Assembly: GCA_031285565.1 (NCBI GenBank)
Contig: JAITVY010000026.1
Coordinates: forward strand, 1-64,000
Direction: 5' to 3'
DNA: 64,000 nt
DNA from: Tannerella sp.
GTDB taxonomy: Bacteria > Bacteroidota > Bacteroidia > Bacteroidales > Tannerellaceae
Position 1 is the stretch's first letter. Each line of letters opens with the position of its first letter. Made by a program: the position numbers and the translations under genes. The notes beneath the pieces were generated by a model. That model was not told the DNA's origin. It did no database searches and saw only the letters and a program-made list of their open reading frames with translations. Positions 1-8,577 of this stretch are shown in pieces.

Positions 1-638
1 ACGGATAGATCTTGTACAAGAATTTGTTCATAAAGCGCAAGCTGTACTTCAGGATCATCTACCGGTATCAATGCCCGTGCATGCCCCATATCGATCCGTT
101 TATCTTTCAAACCGACCTGTATTTCTGCAGGTAGCTTTAACAATCGCAGATAATTGGCAATAGTTGTCCGTTTTTTACCAACTCGTTCACTTAATTGCTC
201 TTGCGTAAACCCATTCGAATCAATTAATTTCTGATAGGCCAACGCAATTTCAATCGCATTTAAGTCTTCCCGTTGTATATTTTCAATTAAAGCTATTTCA
301 GCAACATTTTCATCAGCAGCGGTTTTCACATACGCCGGTACCCGTTCTAATCCGGCTTTAAGTGCAGCGCGATAACGACGTTCCCCTGCAATAATCATAT
401 ATTTTTCAGGTTCAACTTCTTTTAATGTAATCGGCTGAATAATACCATACGAACGAATAGAAGCTGCCAGTTCTTCCAATGCTTCACTTTCGAAAATCGT
501 TCGTGGCTGATCAGGATTCGGTTCGATCTTACTTAATTCGATTTCGTTGATTGATGAAGAACCTCCGGTCTTCAGGTCGTCCATGGTCAATAGCGCATCT
601 AATCCACGGCCCAATCTGTTTTTATTCGGCTTTGTCAT
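1..638 (-). CDS. parB: ParB chromosome-partitioning protein (3' end outside window)
   Basis: Start codon at 638-636. About 212 residues are visible and the C-terminal dimerisation part lies beyond base 1. ParB loads at parS sites, slides as a CTP-dependent clamp and works with ParA in chromosome segregation. The N-terminal domain carries the CTP-binding GERRYR motif at residues 85-90, followed by a helix-turn-helix around FTQEQLSERVGKKRTTIANYL. A short basic N-terminus (RLGRGLDALL), typical of ParB and used to contact ParA, is present. The gene lies 12 bp behind parA on the same strand, so the pair is an operon. I saw no obvious parS palindrome in the window. Identification is very secure. 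Confidence 0.96.
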   Translation of the reverse strand, partial: MTKPNKNRLGRGLDALLTMDDLKTGGSSSINEIELSKIEPNPDQPRTIFESEALEELAASIRSYGIIQPITLKEVEPEKYMIIAGERRYRAALKAGLERVPAYVKTAADENVAEIALIENIQREDLNAIEIALAYQKLIDSNGFTQEQLSERVGKKRTTIANYLRLLKLPAEIQVGLKDKRIDMGHARALIPVDDPEVQLALYEQILVQDLS

Positions 639-650
639 ATAAAAAATAAA

Positions 651-1415
651 TTATTGGTTCTTTTCAATTAGCTCCTTTGCTAACTGCATATGGTTTGCCG
701 AACCTTTCGATTCCGCATCGTAAAGTAGTACCGGCTTACCAAAGCTGGAAGCTTCTACCAATTTGATATTTCGTTGAATTACAGTCTTAAATACTAAATC
801 CTGGAACGGACGTTTCACCTCCTCATAGATCTGATTCGCCACCTTAAGGCGAGCATCGTACATCGTGATCAGGAAACCTTCAATCTCAAGATCCGGATTA
901 AGTTTTGACTTAATTATTTTAATTGTATTCAGTAACTTACTGATCCCTTCCAATGCAAAATATTCACACTGAACCGGAATAATAACCGAATCAGCTGCCG
1001 TAAGTGCATTTACGGTAATCAGCCCTAACGAAGGCGAACAATCAACCAGAATAAAATCATACTTTTCTTTTAAAGAATCAGTAAGATTTTTCATAATCTG
1101 TTCACGGTTCTCCATGTTAAGCATCTCAATCTCTGCACCAACAAGATCAATATGTGAAGGTAAAACATCCAGGCCTTTTAACTCCGTAGGAACAATGGCC
1201 CCCTGAGGCTCATCTCCATTTATCAGGCATTCATATAGCGAACCGTTAAGATTTTTAATATCAAGACCTAATCCGGAAGAAGCATTCGCCTGAGGATCGG
1301 CATCAACCACCAATACTTTTTTCTCGAAAGCTGCTAATGATGCAGCCAGATTTATGGTAGTGGTTGTTTTTCCTACACCACCTTTTTGATTTGCTAGCGC
1401 AATAACTTTACCCAT
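651..1415 (-). CDS. parA: ParA/Soj-family chromosome-partitioning ATPase
   Basis: 254 residues, the usual length for a small chromosomal ParA. The deviant Walker A motif KGGVGKTT is at residues 11-18, followed by the ParA signature DADPQANAS near residue 40 and VDCSPSLG near 124. These are the nucleotide and Mg binding parts of MinD/ParA ATPases, which dimerise on DNA with ATP and are stimulated by ParB. The gene heads a parA-parB operon. A Bacteroidota -7 element lies about 90 bp upstream at 1498-1505, inside the 3' flank of the neighbouring hydrolase gene. No short DNA-binding extension is present, which fits the Soj type rather than plasmid type Ia ParA. Confidence 0.96.
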   Translation of the reverse strand: MGKVIALANQKGGVGKTTTTINLAASLAAFEKKVLVVDADPQANASSGLGLDIKNLNGSLYECLINGDEPQGAIVPTELKGLDVLPSHIDLVGAEIEMLNMENREQIMKNLTDSLKEKYDFILVDCSPSLGLITVNALTAADSVIIPVQCEYFALEGISKLLNTIKIIKSKLNPDLEIEGFLITMYDARLKVANQIYEEVKRPFQDLVFKTVIQRNIKLVEASSFGKPVLLYDAESKGSANHMQLAKELIEKNQ

Positions 1416-1497
1416 ATATATTTATTATTTTATTCCTTTTTAAAATATGCCGGTTATTTATAAATATAAACCAAAAACTTGTCTCCCCCGTAACCCG

Positions 1498-1505
1498 CAA
1501 AGTTA
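1498..1505 (-). promoter_or_regulatory. putative -7 promoter element of parAB
   Basis: The minus strand reads TAACTTTG, a full match to the Bacteroidota -7 consensus TAnnTTTG, about 85 bp upstream of the parA start. A convincing TTTG -33 element at 19 bp spacing is not present. Confidence 0.45.
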
Positions 1506-1516
1506 TATATTTTTTT

Positions 1517-2359
1517 TTACAATCCGATTTTTCGGTCTACTTTAAAGAAGTTATTAATTCTCTTTATGGTTGTGCAAGGAGTGTAAGCATCATGATAATG
1601 GACAATTGCATAATTATTCTCAGCTGCTTCGTTTAATAATCGCATTTTTTCATAGTACGAAGTCAGCGGATAAATATCAAAGCCCGAAATCCATTTAGGT
1701 GATATTTGCGCAGCTACAGGTATCACATCCCCCGCAAAAACAACTCTGAACTGCTCCGTTTGTATATACGGAACAATCTGTCCTACCGTGTGTCCATCAT
1801 ACATACGAAGTATGATATCGTTTTCGCATAATGCATAATCCTCATTGATTAACCGAAGCTTGCCGGCCTGTTCAATGGCTTCCATATTCTCCGGAAAATA
1901 AGAATCTATTTCCAACGGATTCGGACAAAGCGCATTCTCCCATTGAGATTGGCTTACCCAGCAAGTTGCATTCGGAAAAGCAGGTATAGCCCGGCCATTT
2001 TCATTCTTGGTCACATATCCGCAGTGATCAAAATGAAGATGCGTCAACACAACATCGGTAACTTGCTCCGGCATAACACCATACCGGCCTATTGCCTCAT
2101 ACAGATCCACCAGATCGAAAAACTGGTATGTTGTCGAACGTAGTTGTTCCAACTGTTTGTCGCCAACACCCGTATCTATTAAAATAATCCGTCCGTTGCC
2201 GGCAATAACCAATCCGATATGCATAGCCAGTACACAACGACCCTGTTCATCACAGGCATATCGTCTTTTCCAGGCCGATTGGGGCGTTGCTCCAAACATA
2301 GCTCCTCCGTCGGCATGAAAATATCCTGTATTAATTAAATGCAAAGATTTTACCGCCAT
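1517..2359 (-). CDS. metallo-beta-lactamase-fold hydrolase
   Basis: 280 residues. The metal-binding signature HLHFDH is at residues 107-112, and further ligand candidates are H190 (DGHTVG), D211 (AGDV) and H254/H256 near the C-terminus. This is the two-zinc site of the MBL superfamily. The length and the wide spacing between elements resemble the lactonase/AhlD-like branch, but sequence alone does not give the substrate. No signal peptide is evident, so it is probably cytoplasmic. It is transcribed away from the DUF4924 gene and shares a 49-bp intergenic promoter with it. The superfamily is secure; any specific activity would be a guess. Confidence 0.85.
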   Translation of the reverse strand: MAVKSLHLINTGYFHADGGAMFGATPQSAWKRRYACDEQGRCVLAMHIGLVIAGNGRIILIDTGVGDKQLEQLRSTTYQFFDLVDLYEAIGRYGVMPEQVTDVVLTHLHFDHCGYVTKNENGRAIPAFPNATCWVSQSQWENALCPNPLEIDSYFPENMEAIEQAGKLRLINEDYALCENDIILRMYDGHTVGQIVPYIQTEQFRVVFAGDVIPVAAQISPKWISGFDIYPLTSYYEKMRLLNEAAENNYAIVHYHDAYTPCTTIKRINNFFKVDRKIGL

Positions 2360-2376
2360 AATTTATTTTCAGCATA

Positions 2377-2404
2377 CAAAAGTACGAATTTAGTTGTACT
2401 TTTG
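2377..2404. promoter_or_regulatory. symmetrical divergent promoter
   Basis: A perfect 9-bp inverted repeat, CAAAAGTAC (2377-2385) and GTACTTTTG (2396-2404), is separated by 10 bp. Each arm contains TACTTTTG, a full match to the Bacteroidota -7 element TAnnTTTG. The left arm reads toward the hydrolase gene (start 2359), the right arm toward the DUF4924 gene (start 2409). The right-hand element ends only 4 bp before the ATG, so that transcript may be leaderless or nearly so. Clear TTTG -33 elements are not seen for either direction. Confidence 0.55.
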
Positions 2405-2408
2405 CATA

Positions 2409-2930
2409 ATGATTATTGCACAGCAAAAGAGAAAGGAAAATATTGTAGAATATCTGCTTTATATGTGGCAGGTAGAGGATTTGATACGCGCCAATCAATT
2501 AGATATTGATCGTATCCGTCAAACGCTGTTAAATCAATACGACCAGCCCGAAGATGTCAGGCAGCAAATCATTCAATGGTACGAAGAATTAATCGAGATG
2601 ATGCGTAGTGAAGGAGTGGCCACTCAGGGACATCTTCAAGTGAATAAAAATGTATTGATTACATTAACAGATCTGCATCTGCGATTACTGAAAGATCCGC
2701 AGGAAACTGTTTACGGAGCTCTTTATTATAAAACGCTCCCATACATTATTCAATTGCGTTCAAAATCCGGAGGAATTGAAATGCCGGAACTTGAAACCTG
2801 TTTTACCGCTGTATACGGATATTTATTACTGCGATTACAAAAAAAAGAAATTCATCCTGAAACATTGGAAGCTGTAAAACAAATCAGTACATTTCTCACT
2901 TTTTTAGCTGAAAAATATAAAGAAGAATGA
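2409..2930 (+). CDS. DUF4924 family protein
   Basis: 173 residues starting MIIAQQKRKENIVEYLLYMW, the start I recognise for this Bacteroidota-specific family. An upstream in-frame TTG at 2394 would add five residues but falls in the promoter, so the ATG is preferred. The protein looks all-helical, acidic and soluble, without a signal peptide or catalytic motif; its function is unknown. The stop codon overlaps the start of rmlD (ATGA), implying translational coupling, and prfC follows. The pairing may mean shared expression only. Confidence 0.85.
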   Translation: MIIAQQKRKENIVEYLLYMWQVEDLIRANQLDIDRIRQTLLNQYDQPEDVRQQIIQWYEELIEMMRSEGVATQGHLQVNKNVLITLTDLHLRLLKDPQETVYGALYYKTLPYIIQLRSKSGGIEMPELETCFTAVYGYLLLRLQKKEIHPETLEAVKQISTFLTFLAEKYKEE

Positions 2931-3799
2931 CCAAAACAATATTAATCACCGGAGCAAACGGACAGTTGGGTAGTGCGATTCAAAAACTGGCTCCACATTA
3001 TCCCGACTACACTTTTCATTTTACGGACATAGATACATTAGATATTCTAAATAAAGAACTGATTTCAGACTTTGTCCGGACCAATCAAATACAATACATC
3101 GTGAATTGTGCGGCATATACTGCTGTCGACAAAGCTGAAGACAATGCAGATTCGGCAATGCGGATTAACTGCGATGCAGTCCGCAACATCGGAGAAGTAG
3201 CAAAAGCACATCATGCGAATGTAATACATATTTCAACTGATTATGTATTTGATGGCACAGGAAATCGTCCCTACAGGGAAGATGACCCGGTGAATCCAAC
3301 ATCAGTTTATGGCTCAACCAAACTGGCCGGAGAAAAGATCTTACAACAAATCTGTCCTGAATCGGTAATCATCCGTACCGCATGGTTATATTCGGAATAC
3401 GGAGCTAATTTCGTTAAAACAATGATACGTTTGGGTAAAGAGCGAAGTGATTTGAATGTCGTTTCCGATCAAATCGGCACACCGACTTATGCCGGCGATC
3501 TGGCCGATGCCATTATAACTGTTCTGAATCATTTAGTTTTTACTCCCGGCATTTACCATTTCTCAAATGAAGGAGTCTGTAGCTGGTATGATTTTGCTTC
3601 TGCAATTATAAAACAAACCCAATTAGATTGCCGGGTACATCCTATATCCACAAAAGAATATCCGACACCGGCAAAACGCCCTGCATATAGTGTATTGGAT
3701 AAAACTAAAATAAAGCAGGTTTATGACATTACTATCCCTGAATGGGAAACCAGTCTTGACATATGTTTGCAAAATCTGCAATTAACAAATGAGATTTGA
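2927..3799 (+). CDS. rfbD: dTDP-4-dehydrorhamnose reductase
   Basis: 290 residues, the normal length of RmlD/RfbD. This NADPH-dependent short-chain dehydrogenase makes dTDP-L-rhamnose, the last step of the nucleotide-sugar pathway used for surface polysaccharides. The N-terminal dinucleotide motif GANGQLG is at residues 9-15, the catalytic YGSTK (Y128, K132) follows, and STDYVFDG near residue 103 is characteristic. It overlaps the DUF4924 gene by 4 bp. rmlA, rmlB and rmlC are not in the window, so the gene is uncoupled from the rest of its pathway. A related dTDP-sugar reductase of the same subfamily cannot be excluded. Confidence 0.92.
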   Translation: MTKTILITGANGQLGSAIQKLAPHYPDYTFHFTDIDTLDILNKELISDFVRTNQIQYIVNCAAYTAVDKAEDNADSAMRINCDAVRNIGEVAKAHHANVIHISTDYVFDGTGNRPYREDDPVNPTSVYGSTKLAGEKILQQICPESVIIRTAWLYSEYGANFVKTMIRLGKERSDLNVVSDQIGTPTYAGDLADAIITVLNHLVFTPGIYHFSNEGVCSWYDFASAIIKQTQLDCRVHPISTKEYPTPAKRPAYSVLDKTKIKQVYDITIPEWETSLDICLQNLQLTNEI

Positions 3800-3817
3800 C
3801 GATGTACATTCAACAAA

Positions 3818-3861
3818 ATCAGTCATTAATCATTAACCGCTAACAATTAATCATTAACATA
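3818..3861. repeat. phased A/T-rich spacer repeat before prfC
   Basis: The spacer holds two copies of TTAATCATTAAC separated by CGCTAACAA. It resembles the degenerate short-period A/T tracts at 16490-16530 and 33428-33462. Whether it acts as an upstream element or is neutral is not visible. Confidence 0.4.
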
Positions 3862-5442
3862 ATGTCCACTTATTCTCAGGAAATTCAAAGACGAAGAACA
3901 TTTGCTATCATTAGTCACCCGGATGCAGGAAAGACAACGCTGACCGAAAAGTTACTATTATTTGGAGGTGCTATCCATGTGGCAGGCGCTGTAAAATCAA
4001 ATAAAATCCGGAAGACAGCAACTTCGGACTGGATGGAAATAGAAAAACAAAGAGGTATATCTGTTGCGACTTCCGTAATGGCTTTTGATTACGAAGAGCA
4101 CAAAATAAACATTCTGGATACACCCGGTCACCAGGATTTTGCGGAAGATACATTCCGGACACTTACTGCTGTCGATAGTGTAATTATTGTAGTCGATGCG
4201 GCAAAAGGTGTTGAAGCACAAACGCGCAAACTGATGGAAGTTTGCCGGATGCGTAAAACTCCCGTGATTGTTTTCGTCAATAAGATGGATAGAGAAGGTA
4301 AAGATCCGTTCGACCTGATGGACGAAATCGAGGAAGAACTTCAAATCAAAGTACGTCCGCTTAGCTGGCCCATTGAAATGGGGCAACGCTTTAAAGGTGT
4401 TTACAATCTATATGAAGAAAAATTAGATTTATATACTCCCAGTAAGCAGGTTGTAACTGAAAGTGTCGAAATCAAAGATATTAACAGTCCCGAACTGGAA
4501 AAACATATCGAGCCTGCTTTAGCAGATAAACTCCGTGCAAATATTGAATTAATAGAAGGAGTATATCCCACTTTCGATGTGGAAGCATATCTGGCCGGCG
4601 ATCTGGCACCGATCTTTTTCGGGTCGGCGCTGAATAATTTCGGGGTAAAGGAGTTATTGGATTGTTTTATACGCATTGCCCCCTCTCCCCGTCCGGTACA
4701 AGCTTTGGAACGAAAAGTAGACCCGGAAGAAGATACTTTTTCCGGATTCATCTTTAAGATACACGCAAATATGGATCCGAACCATCGGAGCTGTATCGCT
4801 TTCGTTAAAATCTGTTCCGGCCGCTTCGAACGGAATGCCAACTATAAACATGTGCGTTTTGGCAAAATGATGCGTTTCAGCAGTCCGACCGCATTTATGG
4901 CTCAAAAGAAAGAAGTTGTCGACGAAGCCTTTGCCGGAGACATTGTCGGACTACCGGATACAGGTAATTTTAAAATCGGCGACAGCCTGACTGCCGGCGA
5001 AGATCTACACTTCAAAGGACTTCCCAGCTTCTCTCCTGAAATGTTTAAATACATCGAAAATGCAGATCCTATGAAAACCAAACAATTGAATAAAGGTGTA
5101 GATCAATTGATGGACGAAGGAGTAGCACAGTTATTTACCAATCAGTTCAACGGACGAAAGATTATCGGTACGGTCGGACAATTACAGTTCGAAGTTATCC
5201 AATACCGTTTACTACATGAATACGGAGCGCAATGTAAATGGGAACCACTATCCCTCTACAAAGCCTGTTGGATTGAGAGTGAAAATGCAGATGCATTAGC
5301 AAATTTCAAGAAACGTAAGGCGCAATATATGGCATTAGATCGTGAAGGAAGAGATGTCTATCTGGCTGACTCCTCCTACGTATTAACGATGGCCCAACAG
5401 GATTTTCCGGATATTAAATTCCATTTCACATCAGAGTTTTAA
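3862..5442 (+). CDS. prfC: peptide chain release factor 3
   Basis: 526 residues, full length for RF3. It is a ribosome-bound GTPase that recycles RF1/RF2 after termination. G1 HPDAGKTT is at residues 19-26, G3 DTPGHQDF near 84, and G4 NKMD near 140. Switch I sequence [10 protein letters not shown] is present and is typical of RF3 rather than EF-G. The C-terminal domain [12 protein letters not shown] matches the family. It lies 62 bp downstream of rfbD on the same strand and may be co-transcribed. The spacer is a phased A/T-rich repeat (3821-3860). Identification is secure. Confidence 0.97.
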   Translation: MSTYSQEIQRRRTFAIISHPDAGKTTLTEKLLLFGGAIHVAGAVKSNKIRKTATSDWMEIEKQRGISVATSVMAFDYEEHKINILDTPGHQDFAEDTFRTLTAVDSVIIVVDAAKGVEAQTRKLMEVCRMRKTPVIVFVNKMDREGKDPFDLMDEIEEELQIKVRPLSWPIEMGQRFKGVYNLYEEKLDLYTPSKQVVTESVEIKDINSPELEKHIEPALADKLRANIELIEGVYPTFDVEAYLAGDLAPIFFGSALNNFGVKELLDCFIRIAPSPRPVQALERKVDPEEDTFSGFIFKIHANMDPNHRSCIAFVKICSGRFERNANYKHVRFGKMMRFSSPTAFMAQKKEVVDEAFAGDIVGLPDTGNFKIGDSLTAGEDLHFKGLPSFSPEMFKYIENADPMKTKQLNKGVDQLMDEGVAQLFTNQFNGRKIIGTVGQLQFEVIQYRLLHEYGAQCKWEPLSLYKACWIESENADALANFKKRKAQYMALDREGRDVYLADSSYVLTMAQQDFPDIKFHFTSEF

Positions 5443-5712
5443 GCGCTATTGCTCTCTCAGCCCTTTTTGTTTGTACTAGATGCATACCATCCGGCATGCG
5501 AGGAAAGTGATTGCATCATTTTCTTCCGAACGACTACGGAATGGCATGTGTTTAGGCTCAAAACCTTTATAATCATACCAAGCCTTCAAATACTTTAGTC
5601 GTTTCGCGTAACTCGACATAATCAAACAAGTTTCACCTTTCTACTTGCTCTGCTTTAAGCCTAAGGGCTGATATACCACACGCACATTATCTAATTTGCT
5701 ATTTTCTAAAAA
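5443..5712. other. gene-free spacer with possible gene remnant
   Basis: No intact gene is seen between prfC and the promoter of the next gene. On the minus strand a diverged copy of the dispersed repeat (5594-5659) runs into a 47-codon frame beginning MSSYAKRLKY and ending near 5480. Another short frame, beginning MIIKVLSLN, overlaps it. Neither resembles a known protein; they look like the decayed start of a gene that once followed the repeat. Confidence 0.35.
5594..5659 (-). repeat. dispersed MPSHxKR repeat, copy A (diverged)
   Basis: Read on the minus strand, this copy shows GATTATGTCGAGTTACGCGA and then AACGACTAA, matching the core of the copies at 33377, 38777 and 53098. Its short frame reads MSSYAKRL where the others read MPSHVKRL or MPSHAK. 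The CGAA/TTCG inverted repeat of other copies is eroded here. Confidence 0.55.
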
Positions 5713-5759
5713 TACCCCATTTATGGGGTACTACAGCAATTTGTGTTTCTTTATTTTTG
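5713..5759 (+). promoter_or_regulatory. palindrome plus -7 element upstream of accessory island
   Basis: A perfect palindrome TACCCCATTTATGGGGTA (5713-5730; 7-bp arms around TTTA) lies 21 bp before TATTTTTG (5752-5759), a full TAnnTTTG -7 match. The palindrome occupies the place where the -33 element should be, which suggests an operator for a repressor or activator. The inferred transcript would start near 5766 and have a leader of about 160 nt before the membrane protein gene at 5926. Confidence 0.5.
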
Positions 5760-5925
5760 TTGCAAAAGATAATAGATCTAATGAAACCGGAAAAGCATCC
5801 CCAAATCACAGTCCATATCTTGCATTTCCATGATTCGACCTGACAGAGCAGGAGAGAAAGAAGTAGAAAAATGAACGTTAAACAAATTATCAGCCGCTCT
5901 GAAAGGGGTAAAAAAAAGAAAAATT

Positions 5926-6600
5926 ATGGGAGGATATCTGATTTTAATAGCTTTTATTGCAGGAGTTATTTGGGCGACCATCATACGGATAAAAAAACGT
6001 GAAGATTCATGGTACGAAGTTTCATCTTCAGTTGGTGGACCATGTATCTCGTTTGGCTTTATTGTAGGGTTAATAATGGCAGTCTTATTTGCACTTTTGC
6101 TAAGTGAAGAAAATGACCCACAAGCGACATACTACATAAACGGTATTGTTGTTAAAGGAGGCACAAACTGGATGATCGTTTTTGTAACATTCTTAATAGG
6201 AGGGCTTTTTGCCGGAATGCTTATAACGTGGGTTTCTGCTATTCCAGTAAAAATAGCCTATTTAGTGAATGAACTATACCTACAAGAGAAAAAACTATTG
6301 CACTCAAATTCAGACTCACCACCTAAAATAGAATGCAATAGGGTTGTTACGATTTTTCTAACCGTTTTTTGTGGTACTTTCGGAATACATTGGTTTTATC
6401 TAAGAATGTGGCAATTTGGTGTCGCTCAAATCTTGTATTTGCCCGCAATTATTTTCGTAACAGCAAAGATTGCTCCATTCATTATGACATGGGAGATCAT
6501 TTTTTATGTTTTATGTTTTTTGCCGTCGTTCGTAGCCCTTTTACTTATTACATTCAAAAAGGAATTTTCGTTCAATGGTCGTCGTATAATCCTTAAATAG
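5926..6600 (+). CDS. membrane protein with TM2-like C-terminal domain
   Basis: 224 residues with about six hydrophobic segments: 3-20, 40-62, 82-108, 140-158, 168-185 and 192-210. The segment FCGTFGIHWFYLRMWQFGVA near residue 150 resembles the TM2 domain consensus (GxFGxHxFYxG). TM2 proteins are small inner-membrane proteins of unknown function. I do not recognise the N-terminal half. It is the first gene of a same-strand group with a WG-repeat protein and a BACON lipoprotein, preceded by a palindrome-bearing promoter. Start chosen at the first ATG with a purine-rich upstream. Confidence 0.6.
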   Translation: MGGYLILIAFIAGVIWATIIRIKKREDSWYEVSSSVGGPCISFGFIVGLIMAVLFALLLSEENDPQATYYINGIVVKGGTNWMIVFVTFLIGGLFAGMLITWVSAIPVKIAYLVNELYLQEKKLLHSNSDSPPKIECNRVVTIFLTVFCGTFGIHWFYLRMWQFGVAQILYLPAIIFVTAKIAPFIMTWEIIFYVLCFLPSFVALLLITFKKEFSFNGRRIILK

Positions 6601-6631
6601 TAGTCAAAAAACAAAAATAAAAACAATCACC

Positions 6632-8518
6632 ATGAAGCATAAAATTTTATTAGCCGCTATGGTATTAGCGTATCTGTTGCCGTTTTGCACGGTAGCACAG
6701 GAGGAAGCGGAATATAGCGTAATGATCAGCAACACTTTTTCATCCAGATATGGATATGTTGATAAAGACGGAACGCCGGTTATTAATTTTAAATATGAAA
6801 AAGCAAAAGAGTTTTCCGAAGGGTTAGCCGCAGTTCTTTATGAGGGCAAATGGGGATATATTGATAAAAATGCAAAATTCGTCATTGCAAATAAATATGT
6901 GAATGCTGAAAACTTTCATGAAGGGGTTGCCCGTGTTCAATCCATTGTAGATAAAAAAAAACAATGGGGCTATATTGATAAAAATGGAAACGAAATTACT
7001 CCCCCTAATTATGTAGAAGCAGATATGTTTTCCGAAGGCTTAGCCTCAGTTAAAACGTTAAAAAATGGATGGGGCTATATTGATAAAAACGGAAACGAAA
7101 TAATTACACCTAAATATAATTCGGCAGGTATGTTCTCTGATGGATTAGCGCCTGTTCAAACGTTGACAAGATTGGCTGAAAAATGGGGATTCATTGATAC
7201 AAACGGAAATGAAATCATCCCTTTGATATACAACAAGGCAGGAGTATTTTCCGAAGGGTTAGCTCCGGTGATGAAAATGGTTAAGTATAGAATAAAATGG
7301 GGGTTTATTGACACAAAAGGCAACGAAGTCATTCCACTCAATTACGATCAGGTTTCAACTTTTTCAGAAGGATTGGCTGCTGTTTATGTGATGGGGAAAA
7401 CGATATTCAGTGAAAGAAGAGGATGGGGTGTCATTGACCGGGACGGAAACGAAGTCATTCCTCCCAGATATGATTTTGTTGGCCCTTTTATTAATGGAAT
7501 TGCTTTGGTAAAACTCAAAAATAAAACAGGCATGATCGACAAAAACGGAAACGAAGTTGTTCCTATCAAATATGATTTATTATCCATATTTATAGAAGAT
7601 ATTGCCTTAGGCAAGTTAGATGATAAATGGGGGTATATCGACAAAAATGGAAACGAAGTTATTCCATGTATATATGATGATCCTTTATCCGACCATATTC
7701 AGGATCATACAACCAGCTCCCATAATGTAACGGTCCCCATCTCCATTCAGGTTTCAAATGCCTCACAAGCTATGACTGTTGGTGGATTTGGACTTCTTCT
7801 AATGATATTACAATCAAATGAAGGTTATATGAAACTAATGTCAGATTTACATATGAGTGACAAGATGCAGACCAAGCGCACTGATGGATTTTTCAATGAA
7901 GGGATAGTCGCCGTCAAATTAAATGGTAAATATGGATATCTCGACAAAAACAGGAATGAAGCAATCCCTTTGAAATATAGCTATATCGGGCCCTTTTTCA
8001 ATGGATTAGCGCTGGCTGTGTTTGATAAAAAATATGGTTTTATAGATAGAAACGGGCAAGAAGTCATTCCTTTGAAATATGATGATGCTGAAGCATATTT
8101 TTTCGATGGGTTCACTAGGGTCAAATTGGATAAAAAATGGGGAATGATTGATCTGGAAGGCAACGAAGTTATCCCATTAAAATATGATGAGATTTATAAT
8201 TTTGATAATGGGATGGCTTTAGTGAAACTGGACAATAAATATGGTTTTGTAGATAAAAACGGGCAAGAAGTCATACCATTAAAATACGACGACGCTCATA
8301 GCTTTACCGAAGGATTGGCAAGAGTGAATGTGAATAAAAAATGGGGGTATGTCGATATAAATGGGAACGAAGTCATTCCACCTAAATACGAACGCGCCAG
8401 AGTCTTTATTAACGGGCACGCCCGTGTCCGGTTAGACCGAAAATGGTTGGAAATCGATACGGAAGGCAATGAGATAGATTCAGTCAGTGAGGAAGAAGAC
8501 GAGTCTGGTGAAGAGTAA
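6632..8518 (+). CDS. secreted WG-repeat protein
   Basis: 628 residues. A signal peptide (residues 1-22, ending CTVAQ) is followed by about 15 WG repeats of roughly 30 residues with the core KWGYIDKNGNEVIPLKYD. In Bacteroidota these are periplasmic or surface beta-propeller-like scaffolds with no assigned catalysis. The array is broken at about residues 350-420 by a non-repeat stretch containing a hydrophobic segment (GGFGLLLMI); the repeats then resume. The tail is acidic (SEEEDESGEE). It lies 31 bp after the membrane protein gene and probably shares its transcript. Repeats are well conserved but not identical, so the array is old rather than a recent expansion. Confidence 0.85.
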   Translation: MKHKILLAAMVLAYLLPFCTVAQEEAEYSVMISNTFSSRYGYVDKDGTPVINFKYEKAKEFSEGLAAVLYEGKWGYIDKNAKFVIANKYVNAENFHEGVARVQSIVDKKKQWGYIDKNGNEITPPNYVEADMFSEGLASVKTLKNGWGYIDKNGNEIITPKYNSAGMFSDGLAPVQTLTRLAEKWGFIDTNGNEIIPLIYNKAGVFSEGLAPVMKMVKYRIKWGFIDTKGNEVIPLNYDQVSTFSEGLAAVYVMGKTIFSERRGWGVIDRDGNEVIPPRYDFVGPFINGIALVKLKNKTGMIDKNGNEVVPIKYDLLSIFIEDIALGKLDDKWGYIDKNGNEVIPCIYDDPLSDHIQDHTTSSHNVTVPISIQVSNASQAMTVGGFGLLLMILQSNEGYMKLMSDLHMSDKMQTKRTDGFFNEGIVAVKLNGKYGYLDKNRNEAIPLKYSYIGPFFNGLALAVFDKKYGFIDRNGQEVIPLKYDDAEAYFFDGFTRVKLDKKWGMIDLEGNEVIPLKYDEIYNFDNGMALVKLDNKYGFVDKNGQEVIPLKYDDAHSFTEGLARVNVNKKWGYVDINGNEVIPPKYERARVFINGHARVRLDRKWLEIDTEGNEIDSVSEEEDESGEE

Positions 8519-8577
8519 AGAAAACAGAATGAATAACTTTAAAAGTTGCGCCCGACACATACATCAGGGATTGTAAA

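Noticed and set aside
3971-4905. Several minus-strand frames opposite prfC
   Set aside because: Shadows of a conserved GTPase gene, overlapping each other and without start signals.
6700-8450. Regular repeats resembling a CRISPR-like or satellite array
   Set aside because: The periodicity is about 90-100 bp in coding frame and encodes WG protein repeats; no identical spacers or repeats exist.
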